A stretch of DNA of 64,000 nt from Cytidiella melzeri (Eukaryota > Basidiomycota > Agaricomycetes > Polyporales > Irpicaceae), in NCBI GenBank assembly GCA_022592445.1, contig JABYQR010000211.1, positions 1-64,000 of the forward strand, written 5' to 3'. Shown here one piece after another: positions 42,068-55,452 of this stretch; positions within the stretch are counted from its first letter, which is position 1, and every line of letters starts with the position of its first letter. The notes under the pieces are model-generated. The model was not told where the DNA came from and did not search any database. It saw only the letters and a list, made by a program, of their open reading frames with translations. The position numbers and the translations under genes are program-made.

Positions 42068-45000
42068 ATGGATATGCCTCGTGCAGGAAAACGCAGGAAA
42101 CTGCCCGAAAGTGAGTTCCTTCATTTATCTCATATAAAGATGACTAAATAAGAACGCAGATTTTGAAGAGATCTCTGAAACCAGTACTCACGTTCAATGC
42201 ACGCCTTGCACGAAACATCTTGGCACAGTACAGCACATTCGCCGGTCAGGCATTTCCGGGCACGCTAAGGCTGCAAAGCATCTAGCTGCATTGTTATGGT
42301 GTCAAACTCAGCTTCGCAGTAGCAACAACAAGGCCAAAGAACGTACGACTGCCGGAGCCTCAGCAATTATTTCTTCTCTTCCAACTATCCATATTGAAGC
42401 CGTGCAGCCTGCACAATCCACGTCAGCGCAGCAAGTAAACTGCTTGGAGATGCTCGACATCGATGAAGACGGACTACTCACAGATCAATACGGAACATTT
42501 ATCCCTTTGAATGCTGGCATAGAACAGGAGCATGAGTCTTTGTCGGATGTACAGCTGCGAGACGAGATGTGGGACTTTTGCACCTACGGACACTTGAACC
42601 CGCAGGGTTTTGCTTTCGCGAACAACGCCGAAGATCTTGAGAACATGTACACCATGAATGAAGACACCAACTTTCCGGATTTTACTGCAGACATGGAAGC
42701 AACGGGTGAGCCAACTCTCACGGTTATAACGATACGATGAAAGTACTAACAGATATGATATCAACATCAGGATTCTATGACATCGAGTCCGATGATGGTG
42801 ATGATTGTGCGGAGAGCCTGAATGATCATCACACTGCAGCGGATGACGATAGTGAATGGGCTCCATATGAAACAAAGACCGTAAGTCAATAGCAGAAATA
42901 CTCACGAGTCGCCAAGAACACTAATAAAATCATATTCTATAGATGTTCTTCGTAGCGTTTCTCGATAGCCTCCCTCGGCTTCGCCTTTCCAATGATCATC
43001 TAAAAACAATATTATGGGTGATGCGACAATGCGGTACACCAAACGTACCATCATTTTCTGCTCTTCGAGCGAATCAAGCAAGACTAAAGGCAACAATTGG
43101 CCCTACCAGTACGCGACATGTCTCGACCTTGGGTAATGAGTTCCATATGAATAGTGCTTCAAAGCTAATCAGTCTTGTGAGTGTATAATGAATGCGAGAG
43201 AATTAAATCTAACCTGCAAAATGATAGGACTTTGCGAACCCGCTCGTTCGGCCACATATTCACCCCTATGTCGAAATCTCGTCGTCACTGTCTGAATTCT
43301 ATCAGGCAGAACGTTTAAGGAATGAGAACGTCGACTTACTACAATTGATGTGGGCAGACTTCAAAAGATCGCCAGATCAGCATTTCTATATCAAAGAAAT
43401 TGCGCAGACGAACAATGGTACCTTTGTAATACCAATGAGATGGGTACGTCTCATTGGAGCGCACGGAAACGAGGTGGACTGTGCAGATGTATACGAAGTG
43501 GACTATGATGGAATGGTAAGAATTGCGCTGTTATCAATTAAGAGATGACTCACCGACCGCATCGTTCTCAGACTTGCAAGGCAGTTATTAGAGTCGATGA
43601 AGCGCTAACTCGTCTTGAAACTAGCCAACTAAAGCATACGTACCTTGACCTTGTTGGTGAAGGCTATAGCTTTGTTTTTGAACGTAAGTGCAGCAACTTC
43701 TAAAAATTTGACGTATGCATTAAAAGGTTAAACCGTACCATGGTAGAGAGCGCTCCGGAATGGTGCAGGGTCATGCCACACCCAATACGATTATTGGCTC
43801 AGGGAAGACCTACATTCACAATCAGTATAATGTCCTGGAAGGACGACGTGTCAGGAAACCGATCAAAGCAATACAACGCGCACACTAATAATTACCTTGC
43901 AAACCTAAACCTTCCTCACGCTCTTCTTCAGCAGGAATACAACATCCGCTTTAGTGCAACTTCCCCTCACGCATCTGCGCTTGAATTAGCAGACGGACTT
44001 TCCCAAGACATCGGAGCCAACAAATGGCATGATGGCTATGACTGTGCTCTTCAAGAGGAGATCCTGTTTCGACTCATCTGCCGCATTGAGCCTGCAGATA
44101 ACCCCCAACAGTCAGAGCTGTGCTCACATATCGGAATGCAAGGAAGTAGCTTCTGCCGGCGCTGTAAGGCTGGAGGGTCACTTGATGAAGTTACGAGCGA
44201 GGCAGGATACAAAGCGCTATTTCGGGTGCGTGTCAATGATGCCTGTCAAATTTGCCAGTAACAAGCCACTCACATGCGTACTGTAGCCCACTATCCCTCG
44301 TACGGTACCGGAGACAATTGCAGAGATCAAGGCGCAGCTTGTGGCAGCAACTCACGGAATCGCAAAGACCGTTGAGTCCATGCAGACAAAATCCGGTATC
44401 AAAGATCCAATTGCACAGCACTGGATCGACAAATTAATCGCAAAGAGCCGTTTGATACACGAAGAACGAATGACAAATCCACTCACTCAGGATCCTCGTC
44501 TCAAGAATCGACGACTAACAGGAGCTGCGCGCCAAGCTGTTCGAAGTGAGATTGAAAACGAGATAGAGCAAGAGCTGTTGCGGTGGCTCACAGAGCAGCC
44601 CATGCACCGTTATCAGAATATTCCTGTAGATTCAGGTGAGCATATATCCATGATTGTTGTCGAAGGGCTTTGACGTACTGAATACACACTGTCACTGGCA
44701 GAGCGACGAAGTCAGATTCGCGCTGGTGACCATTTCAATATCTTACTTACCCTTGATGGTACGTGGCCAGGTTCATGACCTATCAAAGCGCAGCTTATCC
44801 TGTAATGTTCCAACGTTAGGCCTCAATGTTCATCGAGACACTCTCGTTGAAATTCTTCATACTTGGGGTCTTGGTCAAGGAAAGTACGCTTGGCATAAAA
44901 GCACCACAACGTGGAATGATCAACAGCTCACCTGCTTAGCCATTCGGCTGCAGTCTTCTTCGATTGATGGTCTGTCCACGTCCACATTCCCAATCCGTGG

Positions 45001-46623
45001 ACACTATTTCATCAAGTATCGGAATGGATTAGTCGGAAAGCATTTCAAAGCCATTCAACAGGTGATGGTATTTCACCTGTATACTGAGCTCGAAAACCCG
45101 CTCTTACTCGCACTGTGGAGGGCAACTGGTGAAGTCGGAGCGTTGCTGCACTATTCGACAATTGACGACTTGGAATCTTACCTTGTATGTCGTCTTATCT
45201 CTTTCTGTTTGCACGGTGTATTCACGCGGCCGCATGTAAAGGAGGACCTCGAAATCCTCATCGATAACGTGCTAGATATTTGGGCAGAGCTTGATCCGCT
45301 GCGCATCATAGAAAAGGGTAAGCTCCATGTGCTTACCCATCTTATTCAAGATATTCGCAATGCAGGTCCCGCTATTGTTTACTCGACCGAGATTTTCGAG
45401 TGCTGGAACGCAATCTTTCGGACATGCAGCATTCTCTCGAACCATCAATCTCCTAGCCACGACATTGCGGAGGCACTTGGAGAGTTGGAGTGTTTCAAAC
45501 ACCTGGTCAGCGGTGGCTGGTGGAAAACAAAGGCAGGAAAGTACGTACAAGCTGGCAAGGGAGTACGGAACATGTTTCTTACATATCCGGATATTCAACG
45601 ACGACTTGGATGGGTGGAACGGCGGATACTTGTTCCTGGTAAGCAACTCATTAGCATTGATGCGATCTATGTTTCTAACGGTGGACCTTAATAACTTTGA
45701 AAGGATCAGTAAAGCAGAAGAGTCGCAAGAAACGCACGAGCGCACGCTGGTCTTCAATCCGTCAAGCCGAACACTTAACAATAGATACGCTGGAGCCAGG
45801 GAACTTGAGCGGTCGCTCTGAAGGCGAATGGGAGTACGGATCTCATGTTGTATCCCAAGCGCATGACATTTGCCGTGAAGGCTCTTGGGTTTTTTATGAT
45901 TTGAAATCAGACGATGATCAGGTGCGACACAGAGCACGGCATTCTGTTCAAGTCCAGATCTCTGACCACCCTATAAAGACTTACACCTCACATGCTGGTC
46001 GGATTCGTCGTGTGCTAATATCAAAGTTGTCAACTTTGCACGCCTTCATAGTAATTGACGAGTTCAACATCCTTGAGCAGTTAGACGAACGTACGCGCAT
46101 GCCAGTTCTCGTTCGCGGAAAATCTGCTAACATGTGCCATTTTGTGGAACCTATGGTACGCACGGATGTGTTTCATAAAGCTCTGTTCTCATTCTACCAT
46201 TTTCCATTATAGCATGTCAAGTTCATATTCAACGCTCAACACAACTGCCTTCTTGCGGAGTGTAGCATCAAAGACTCGGGCTCCGACCTGCAGGAACGCC
46301 AAGCTACGACGCTTCCCCGTAAAGTTGTTATGCATGAGGCTCGGGAATGCTATCTCCTAAACCTGCACGGACTTCATAATGCCTCCCTCATCCGCCAAGC
46401 ACTACCGCGACACCTGACGAAGCCAGTGCCCTACCTTCAAGATAGAGCGAGCAAGCATCGAGAATTTGCAGCGGCTGCACGCCAATTGCTGATAACCAAG
46501 CGTTCAGATGCAGTAGCAAAGGCAAAGGCGACTCGCGCACGGAACTCGAAGGCAGCCCCAAAAGATGTGCAGCCTCAGGCGGCCGGAACAACGGAATCGA
46601 CTTCACGAATTGATAATGCATAG
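42068..46623 (+). CDS. Transposase-like protein of an abundant basidiomycete family
   Basis: Multi-exon gene from ATG 42068. An N-terminal zinc-finger-like part (CTPCTKHLG ... HIRRSGISGHAKAAKH) is followed by an acidic segment. Then come blocks I recognise from a large unnamed basidiomycete family: WVMRQCGTPNVPSF, MSWKDDVSGNRSKQYNAH, LLQQEYNIRFSATSPHAS, CSHIGMQGSSFCRRCKAGG, DTLVEILHTWGLGQGKYAWH, LVGKHFKAIQQVM, GKLHVLTHLIQDIRNAGPAI with EIFECWNAIFR, and FIFNAQHNCLLAEC near the end. The layout recalls CACTA-type transposases (Transposase_21/DUF4218-like), but assignment to a named superfamily is inference. One junction (43683-43733) does not splice cleanly in frame, so a small defect is possible. 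No terminal repeats found. Confidence 0.75.
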
Positions 46624-47098
46624 CTTTGTACGCCACATATGCACCCCCTTGCCTACATGAACACTCACATTCTCCGCAGATTCTAGCACTGGTACCTCTT
46701 CGATCCACTGTCACGGCCTGTCACCTACCGTGACTCAGATAGAAATGTAATGCAGCTCACCATCCCTTTGTTATTTTATCTGTTCAGGATTTCTGTAGGT
46801 AGACACTATGTATAGCATATGTTTCCTGCAAATTTTGAGTGCGTAGCGTGAAAATTCACCGAAGTGTTATTCATTTACACTTCGCACTTGAGGCACCTAA
46901 TATTGCGTGACGTCACGCGTATCGTGCGATTGAAACCGCGCATTCTGCCTCAGGCTCTCTTTCTCTCTTTATGACAGCGACCACTCCGATACTCCTGTTT
47001 GCATCTTTGCCCACCAAGACGAAGTCCTCCTCCAACCCCCTCGGCTCAAGCAGCGCTGTTGCTCCAATTCAAAGCCGTGGTTGCAAACATCCATGCCA
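46624..47098. other. Spacer with a CRE-like palindrome
   Basis: No gene. 46905-46918 is a perfect 14 bp palindrome GCGTGACGTCACGC containing the bZIP/ATF site TGACGTCA. 46861-46883 can form a hairpin (GAAGTGT...ACACTTC). Both lie upstream of the tubulin remnant and may be its promoter elements. Confidence 0.6.
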
Positions 47099-49068
<1,970 letters not shown>

Positions 49069-49476
49069 ATGGCAGATGATCTAGAAGGGAACAACACCCT
49101 GCCTCAACCACCGCTTGCTCTCCCTCCTCCACCCACCGAGCTCACCGATTCAGACATCCCAAAGGTAGATGCCCGCGCAAGTGGGGAAGCCATGAAGTTT
49201 GATGCTCTTGGACCGTTGGTGGTTAACAGTGACGGAGTCAGTGAACTAAAGCACATCTCGTTTACGATCCATGGAAGCCCTGTACTAACCATCATTCTCG
49301 TTGCTAGACACTATCGAGGATTGCGAATTGGCCGAACATGACAGAAGAGGAGAGAGCGCGGACGACGAGGGTGCTCTTGGCTCGAAACCAGTAAGTAGAT
49401 ACAGCTACAAAGAGAAGGTAACGGAATGTTGATCGTTCACGGTAGGATACGGCTGGCCAAGCAGGAAGCTCAATGA
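49069..49476 (+). CDS. Short conserved protein (SDGTLSRI family), 3 exons
   Basis: Exons 49069-49236, 49308-49390, 49446-49476 with GT-AG introns of 71 and 55 nt, giving 93 residues. A proline-rich N-terminus is followed by LGPLVVNSDGTLSRIANWPN, then MTEEERARTTRVLLARNQIRL, a pattern I recall as conserved in short fungal proteins of unknown role. Exon joins restore the motif exactly (GAC GGA | ACA CTA TCG), so the model is well supported. No signal peptide or membrane segment. It looks intact. Confidence 0.85.
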
Positions 49477-49667
49477 GAACTCGCCGACGCTGCAGTGACT
49501 GCTCGACGCGAGTCGTTTGTTTTGTACCAACCATTGTGTCGCCTCTAATGTACAGACAGATCAGCCTTGTCTCTCGACAATAAACCTAACTTCTCCATTT
49601 GCCAACGTGACCCATGACCCCTGTCACAAAAAGAGCGAGAGAGAGAGTAGATTTAGCAATGGAGTTA

Positions 49668-51301
49668 TCAAACCGCATTTTTTTTTACCTCCCACATTTC
49701 GTCTATGACACGCAGTCTACGGAGGCGTGATTTGCCGTAATTCATCAGCTGCATCACAAAGGCTTCGTCGAGAACGAGATCCATGAACAGACGTTCAAAC
49801 ACTCGAACGGTGTGCAGATTCTGACAAGAACTGACCATCTGGAAGAATTCCTGACAGCACAAACAATCAGGTTCTCCACGGTAGGAGGAGGACACTACAT
49901 CATAACACGCTCTCTCACCGGTAGGGTACCGTACGCTGAGAATTCAATATGTTCCAGTAAGACGCACCGTCTGCATAGATCGTGGATGGCGTCCAACGTG
50001 GTGTCCGCAAGCTGTGCGAGCTTGAGAGTGCGCAAGGTTTGTGAGTGATTCTTCGAGAGATATTCATACAGATTGTCATAGTTGATGCTCGAATCTTCGA
50101 TGACGGTTACTTGTTTTAGATGCAGGCTCTCGAGATGAGAGTGTTCGACAAGATTCCTAATCCACGTGCACAGAATAGCGTCATTCGAATCAGAGACGTC
50201 GATATCGCCATAGGATACTTTCAGGTGCTTGAGCAGGCGTAGTTCTGGCTGCGAACAGAGCGGCTTTTGTTGCTGAGAACACCATCAAGGTTAGAATGTA
50301 GTTTCGGAGACGATCATTGGCGAGTGGTCTGTATTCGAAAGCAACAGCAGACTTGCCAGATAGTAACGAAGCTCCAGAGAAGTCAGGTTGTGCATCTGAG
50401 AGAGAACCTCGAATAGGTCGTTGTTGTCGATGGAGTACGAGAGACCCAGGGTAAACGACGTCAGTTCTGAAACTGAAGGTGAGATCTGCTTCAGGACGCC
50501 GGGGGTTACAGAACCGCAGTTGTTCTGAACGTCGTTCATCAATCGTACCACCTAGCACGCGTAGTCAAGTTATACGTCACCTTCAAGTGCAAACCCCTGA
50601 GAGTGCCTCTCAGGAAAGACAGCCAGTCCGGTAGAACGTTCAAAATGGCACGAGTTGGGTCTTCTATGACGAGCCTCTCCAGACCGCGGAGTTGGGCGAG
50701 GACAGAACTCTGCGTTTCACTACAGCAGCCGGAGTTCAACTCCAAATGGCGAAGGTGTGTCAAGTTTGGGAGCATAGCAAGGAATTTCGTGAACACCTCG
50801 CTGTAGCTGGTCGCAGGTGCCATGAATGTGACCGATTGGAGATTCGGCCAGCTTTGAACCGCGCTTTCAAGGACATCAGCAAATTCATCGTAAGGTGGAC
50901 GAAAGGTCAATGGGATGCCTGCTCTGTGCTCCTCAGTGTGCAACTCGTGGATGACACGCAGCTACGCACCGGTGATGTGTAAGTTCAGAACGAGTGGCGC
51001 GTTGTGCTCTAGTCTCGCTGATGTGAATTGGCCTGGCTAGCCTTGAAGTCAATGTAAGAACGTTAGGTACTATTTTCTTACTCACCAGTGGCTCCTTCCT
51101 CCTTTTGAGGTTCAATACATGGCTAACACTTTCAGCGTAGACTGTGATTGTCTGATAGAGTACCCTCGACGCTGCCTGGTTGCATACTTTGTTTGCGAGA
51201 GATAAAGAGCACAGGGCCTTCCATGCGTTTGCAGCTACGAAAGATCTCTTTGTGTCTTGTTCGAGGTAGCCCGCGATATGTACGAAGATGTCGTAGCTCA
51301 T
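49668..51301 (-). CDS. F-box / leucine-rich protein
   Basis: Starts MSYDIFVHIAGYLEQDTKRSFVAANAW and continues CSLSLANKVCNQAASRVLYQTI, an F-box-like N-terminus as in many agaricomycete F-box proteins (SCF substrate receptors). Later exons are leucine-rich: SWPNLQSVTFMAPATSYSEVF, LPNLTHLRHLELNSG, QLRGLERLVIEDP, LSQMHNLTSLELRYYL, and near the end SCQNLHTVRVFERL and RLRRLRVIDEMWEV. Several introns (for example from 51104 and near 50990) keep the frame; the exact exon set past 50540 is uncertain. Substrate unknown. Confidence 0.75.
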
Positions 51302-51514
51302 GCTAGACTATGGAAACGAAGCAGCTAAAAGTCGGAGCCCGTGAAGTGCCATTTACAGCAAGTAAAATTGCGAAAGATGGTCTCTCACCTCTTGCAACTA
51401 GCCCAATACCCAGAGAACATTCGAACCAGCCCGCGGCCCAGCGGAAGATGAGTGTTTCGAATAGACTTCCGCCAATCGCCCAGCGGCCGGGCGACGGCGC
51501 ATCAAGACAGGCAA

Positions 51515-51790
51515 TCAATCCGGGAACGTCTCTCCGACGATAAACTGCGACCGCGACGAGTCAGCATGCGCAGCCGTGACTGCGCAGGCTGAGTCGATGC
51601 GCAACTTGAGCATTCGTAACTCATTTTGACCGCAAGGACCAGTGAGTAGTTTTCTGATTCTACTACTCCAAGTATCTTGCTGAGTGCCACCGAAAACCTT
51701 TTGGATCGTCATTAGGAAAGAATTGCTCTCCCGCGTATCGAGCTCAATGCATTCGTCGAATACAGTGAGAAATGCTGGTACGGTGTTCAT
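51515..51790 (-). other. Unassigned 91-codon ORF
   Basis: Open frame starting MNTVPAFLTVFDECIEL and ending in a stop. It lies between two genes in divergent orientation. No recognisable domain; could be an exon of a small gene or chance. Confidence 0.25.
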
Positions 51791-51811
51791 GCTGATCGTG
51801 TCAAGCGATGT

Positions 51812-53175
51812 TTGCTAATGATCCCATACGTAGGCCTCATGGAATCATACCACACTACACGATGCGACGGCGGGTTTGACACCTGCCTCGTGGCGTCTGC
51901 AAAATACCACACCGCTACAGGCGACGAGCTCAGCAAGTCGACAGTCCTTCACGCTCTCAAACGCGTCGTTCTGGTGCTCCCGGCACTATGCGTCCAGATA
52001 GCGGGTGACTACGCCACTGGCCCGTTTCATCTCGTTCGATTACCTTTTGTCAACCTCAACGACGTGCTCGAATATCACAAGTATCCTGGCAAGACCTTGC
52101 AAGAGGTCTATACGACGGAACTGCACACGAGTCTACCAAGGGACGTAGAGAAACCTCTTTGGCGCGTTATCGTTCACGACAACACAGTGGTTTTTGCCTG
52201 GTCACATTCCATTGGAGACGGCCAAAGCGGACATGCGCTTCATCACGCGTTGGTCTCTGCTCTTAACCACGAAGATGTCTCGAAAGCACCAGAGGAATCT
52301 TTTGTCGATGTTCCTCTCGAGCTTACTCTCCACCAACTACAGAGGAGCGCACCAACACCGCCGTGTCATGGAAGACTTTCTTCCAAGCTCTGTACGATAC
52401 GTTCACCCCAGCATCCTGGCAGCGTGTCTACTCGCATGGACAGCCACCCTGTCATCTCTGTCAACGACATCAGTAACGAGGTGCGTCTGCGGAGCTTCCA
52501 GCAGAGCACGCAAAGCGACTTGTGAATTTGTGTCGCCAGAACGGCTGCACTCTCACATCATTCCTGCACACTCTGGCTTTGTGCGTCCTATCTCATTTGA
52601 TCAAAACATATGAAGACGGATTTACAACGACCGCAAAAGTACAAGACGTTCTCGACGGTTGTCCCGGTATCACTTCGACGGTTCACGGGCACGTCTGCTT
52701 TGGACATATGCGACCAGGTATCAGGCTACCACTCATTCCCGCCTATTATTCGTGACGTTCAATACCCACTCACCAAAGCGACGTTCCCGTGGAAGATGGC
52801 AGCAGACTTCAAGACGTCGCTCCAATCAGGTCTCGAGGACACACGACAGGTCGTCGGGACGATCAAGTATATGTACTCCCTAGGTATAGCCACGAAGTAT
52901 TTTGCAAACCAGTTGGGGAAGAAGCGCGGGAGGACGTTCGAGTTGTCCAACATTGGGGTCATGCCGAAAGTCAGTGATGGACGATGGCAGATTGACGAGG
53001 TGTGTTTCGGGCAGAACAACGCCGTGTGCGGTCAGATCAACATGAACGTCGCGGGCTCACCCTCGGGGACAGTCAGTTCTCGTATACGTGGGGAACGGGC
53101 GTGGTTGACAAGCCGTTCATGGAGGAGTTTATCGCGCAGATGCATTTTGCTATGGCGTCTGCACTTGAAGCTTGA
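51812..53175 (+). pseudogene. Alcohol O-acetyltransferase-like gene, frameshifted
   Basis: Opens LMESYHTTRCDGGFDTCLVASAKY, and the active-site HxxxD appears as WSHSIGDGQSGHALHHAL (near 52210), typical of fungal alcohol acetyltransferase/condensation-like enzymes that acylate small alcohols. Later parts are CRQNGCTLTSFLHTLALCVLSHLI, FSTVVPVSLRRF, FELSNIGVM near 52940, and a C-terminus TWGTGVVDKPFMEEFI in another frame after about 53070. At least four frame changes (near 52340, 52500, 52640, 53070) not clearly explained by introns suggest decay. Confidence 0.8.
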
Positions 53176-53292
53176 ACATTCATTGGAGCAATGTATTGGT
53201 GGCTTGCGCATGAAGCCTGCGGGTAGCTGTTTGAGACCAGCCACAATGAACCCCGTAACCAGACTAGTTCACGTCTATTCAAGCAATGATGA

Positions 53293-53936
53293 TCACCGAC
53301 TCACTTGTAGTCTTGTCCGGGGGCTACGGTCCAGCAAGATGATTGTGGCATATAACCTCACGCAAGTCCGCGTCGCTGCGTGCATCCTAACCCGATGAGC
53401 CGGATGCATGAAAAACATTATCCTTGGCTTGCTTCGTATAGTACAAGTTGCGTCTGTCGGCCGTGATATGATCCTCCTGTCTGTCTTTGCTTTGACAATG
53501 TATCCAGTCCCTGCGGCCTCGGTCAACTCAATCGAGACGACGAATAATTCATAAGCCACCGTAACATGCCTGAGTAAAGACACACGCACCTTCTCATGCC
53601 ATCCCAGAAGCACACTACCGCTAAAGTCGCCCCACCCAGGCATAGCCATGCCCTTGTACAAGTACTTCATGAGGGTGTCCTGCGCATCCTGCGGCAGCGA
53701 ACTGATCACTGCTGGAATGTCCGACGCTATGATGTTGTTCAGTATTGTGGCGAGGGTTGTAAGATTGAGGTTCTAGGCTGGCATGGCCGCATGTCAGTTA
53801 TTTTGTAACCTTAGACGAGTTACATTTTATGCACGACCGCACGCACCTTTTCCTCCTCGACGTTCAGCCTATATGGGGCATTGACCAGTACCATGTCAAG
53901 CGCACCAGCAATATCAGGCAGACCCAGACAAATTGG
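53293..53936 (-). pseudogene. Arp2/3 complex subunit 5 (p16/ARPC5) remnant
   Basis: Three exon pieces on the minus strand: about 53936-53847 (LPDIAGALDMVLVNAPYRLNVEEEK), 53773-53590 (NLNLTTLATILNNIIASDIP, then SLPQDAQDTLMKYLYKGM and VLLGWHEK), and from 53526 (LTEAAGTGYIVKAKTDRR). Introns are GT-AG. ARPC5 normally ends a few residues after DRR; here the frame runs on for about 60 codons, and no N-terminal exon with a start is seen. It is therefore probably a truncated copy of the actin-nucleation subunit gene. Confidence 0.8.
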
Positions 53937-54209
53937 ATATGCTTATTACGTTCCAGGCAAGGTGTTAGGCATATAATGCAGAATGCACGAGCCCAGATTA
54001 CGAGCACAGGATGATAGCACCCCTGCATGTATACACGGCGTTGAATCTTACCAGGCGGTCCATCTATGTGCTCAATAGGTTGGAACAACGTTCTACACAA
54101 TAGGCAATGAGCGCTGAGCGCTGAGCACGTAGCACACGAGCCATGTGGATTGCAAGTTGGAACAAACGTAGCAAGTACTAGTATTTACAAAGTCCAGGGC
54201 CGCTTACAG

Positions 54210-54984
54210 TTAACGTGACGAGCCGAACAATCTGGAGAAGGCTGAGCCTATTTTACTGGTTAATGGGGTGGGACCCGGAGGAGGCACAATCTGAGGAAGG
54301 TGTGCAGCTCGCTCCCTAGCCATCACTGCCTGCAAGATGGTGTCGCGTTGAACCGCCAGCCTGACAACGTCGGCCTTCAATGTGCCCAGAGCGTTCGAGC
54401 TCGGAAGGTCTAATTTTTTCAACATTGACTTTTGTAGTTTATCAACATACTCTATCATGGCCTCAACGTTTGGATTGGTGGTTGACTCCGTTTTGGATGA
54501 AGTTATTCTGCCTGGAGCTTTGGGAGGATCCGGAAGCTTACTTTCATTTTTAGGGTCGAGCCTTTCAAAATGTAGCATCAACGATTCCTTTATCCCAACC
54601 AGTGCTTGCCACAATGCCCAATTCCTCTGTAGATCTTCTGGGTCTGGTTCAGTACGTGCCTGGTGCTGCACTGGCAGCCTTTTCTCATTGGGACTGTGGC
54701 CAGCAGCAACTGACTGGTCATACCAGCTGAAAAACGTCAGGATCACCTTTCAGACAATCGGAACTGAGTGCTCACGGCAACTTTGTGTAGTCAGCTTCTG
54801 TGTCCCTTTTGGTGAGGGCAGGGGGGAGGACCATGTGTTTGTCTGTGCTCAGTCCCTCCAGGTTGGCAGGGCTGTTGAGATAGGCATAGCCTTGCCTGCC
54901 GTGTGGGATGGAAGATGCAGTCACGGTGTGTAACGTGCCCAAGACAATGATGGCAGACAATATCAAGGAGTTGGAGAGACACAT
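54210..54984 (-). CDS. Secreted small protein, family unknown
   Basis: Two exons, 54984-54776 and 54726-54210, with a 49 nt GT-AG intron joining KLP to WYDQSV. The start MCLSNSLILSAIIVLGTLHTVTASS is a clear signal peptide. KR dibasic sites (LTKRDTEADY, NEKRLPVQ) would suit Kex2 processing. The rest is hydrophilic: RNWALWQALVGIKESLMLHFERL, then IEYVDKLQKSMLKKLDLPSS, with the C-terminus SKIGSAFSRLFGSSR. Length about 241 residues. The upstream leader holds repeated exon-intron units and a TATA box at 55452. Possible extracellular or effector-like protein, but no family recognised. Confidence 0.75.
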
Positions 54985-54989
54985 GATTT

Positions 54990-55440
54990 GGACAGGCAAG
55001 AATATGGGGCGATGGTGAAAGAGAAATGGGAACAATGGTGACAGTCTGTAACACAGTTGTAAACATGATTAGTAAAATGATCCAAGGTAGGTAAACTGTA
55101 GGACAACAATGTACTCACCAACTTGCACTATGCAAATGCCTGAAGGTACAGGGCTGGAGTATGGGGATGGTACCAAGCAGCTGTAACAATGGTATGAGTA
55201 TGGTGACCCAAGGTGAGCAATCCACAGAACAAGCATGTACTTACTGGCCTGAGCTCTGTAAAACCCTGGTGCTACAGGGGCTGAGGTATGGAGATGGTTG
55301 CAAGGAAGATAGTGAAACAGCTGTAACAATGATTTGAGTACAGTGACTCAGGGCGAGTGTCCTGTGGACAGCAATGTAATTACTGACCTGGACTGTGAGA
55401 AAACCTGGGGTAGCAATGAGGACTGGTGTACAGGTAGCAA
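54990..55440 (-). repeat. Tandem exon-intron units in a gene leader
   Basis: About three units of ~130-140 bp. On the minus strand each has an acceptor CATTGTTACAG or similar (about 55310, 55180; ACTGTGTTACAG near 55045), an exon-like segment of about 60-75 nt (starts CTGCTTGG or CTGTTTC), and a donor GTGAGTACATTG, GTAAGTACATGC or GTAATTACATTG. They lie between the TATA box at 55452 and the signal-peptide ATG at 54984. Confidence 0.65.
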
Positions 55441-55444
55441 GGGG

Positions 55445-55452
55445 TTTATATA
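55445..55452 (-). promoter_or_regulatory. TATA box of the secreted-protein gene
   Basis: TATATAAA on the minus strand, about 30 bp before the first repeated leader unit. Confidence 0.6.

Noticed and set aside
39649..47098. Terminal inverted repeats around the divergent gene pair
   Set aside because: CACTAT-like and GTCAC-like strings occur on both sides but do not form matching ends with a target duplication.
55069..55329. An 86-codon protein over the leader repeats
   Set aside because: The frame reads through the splice signals of the repeated units; the exon-intron reading explains the pattern better.
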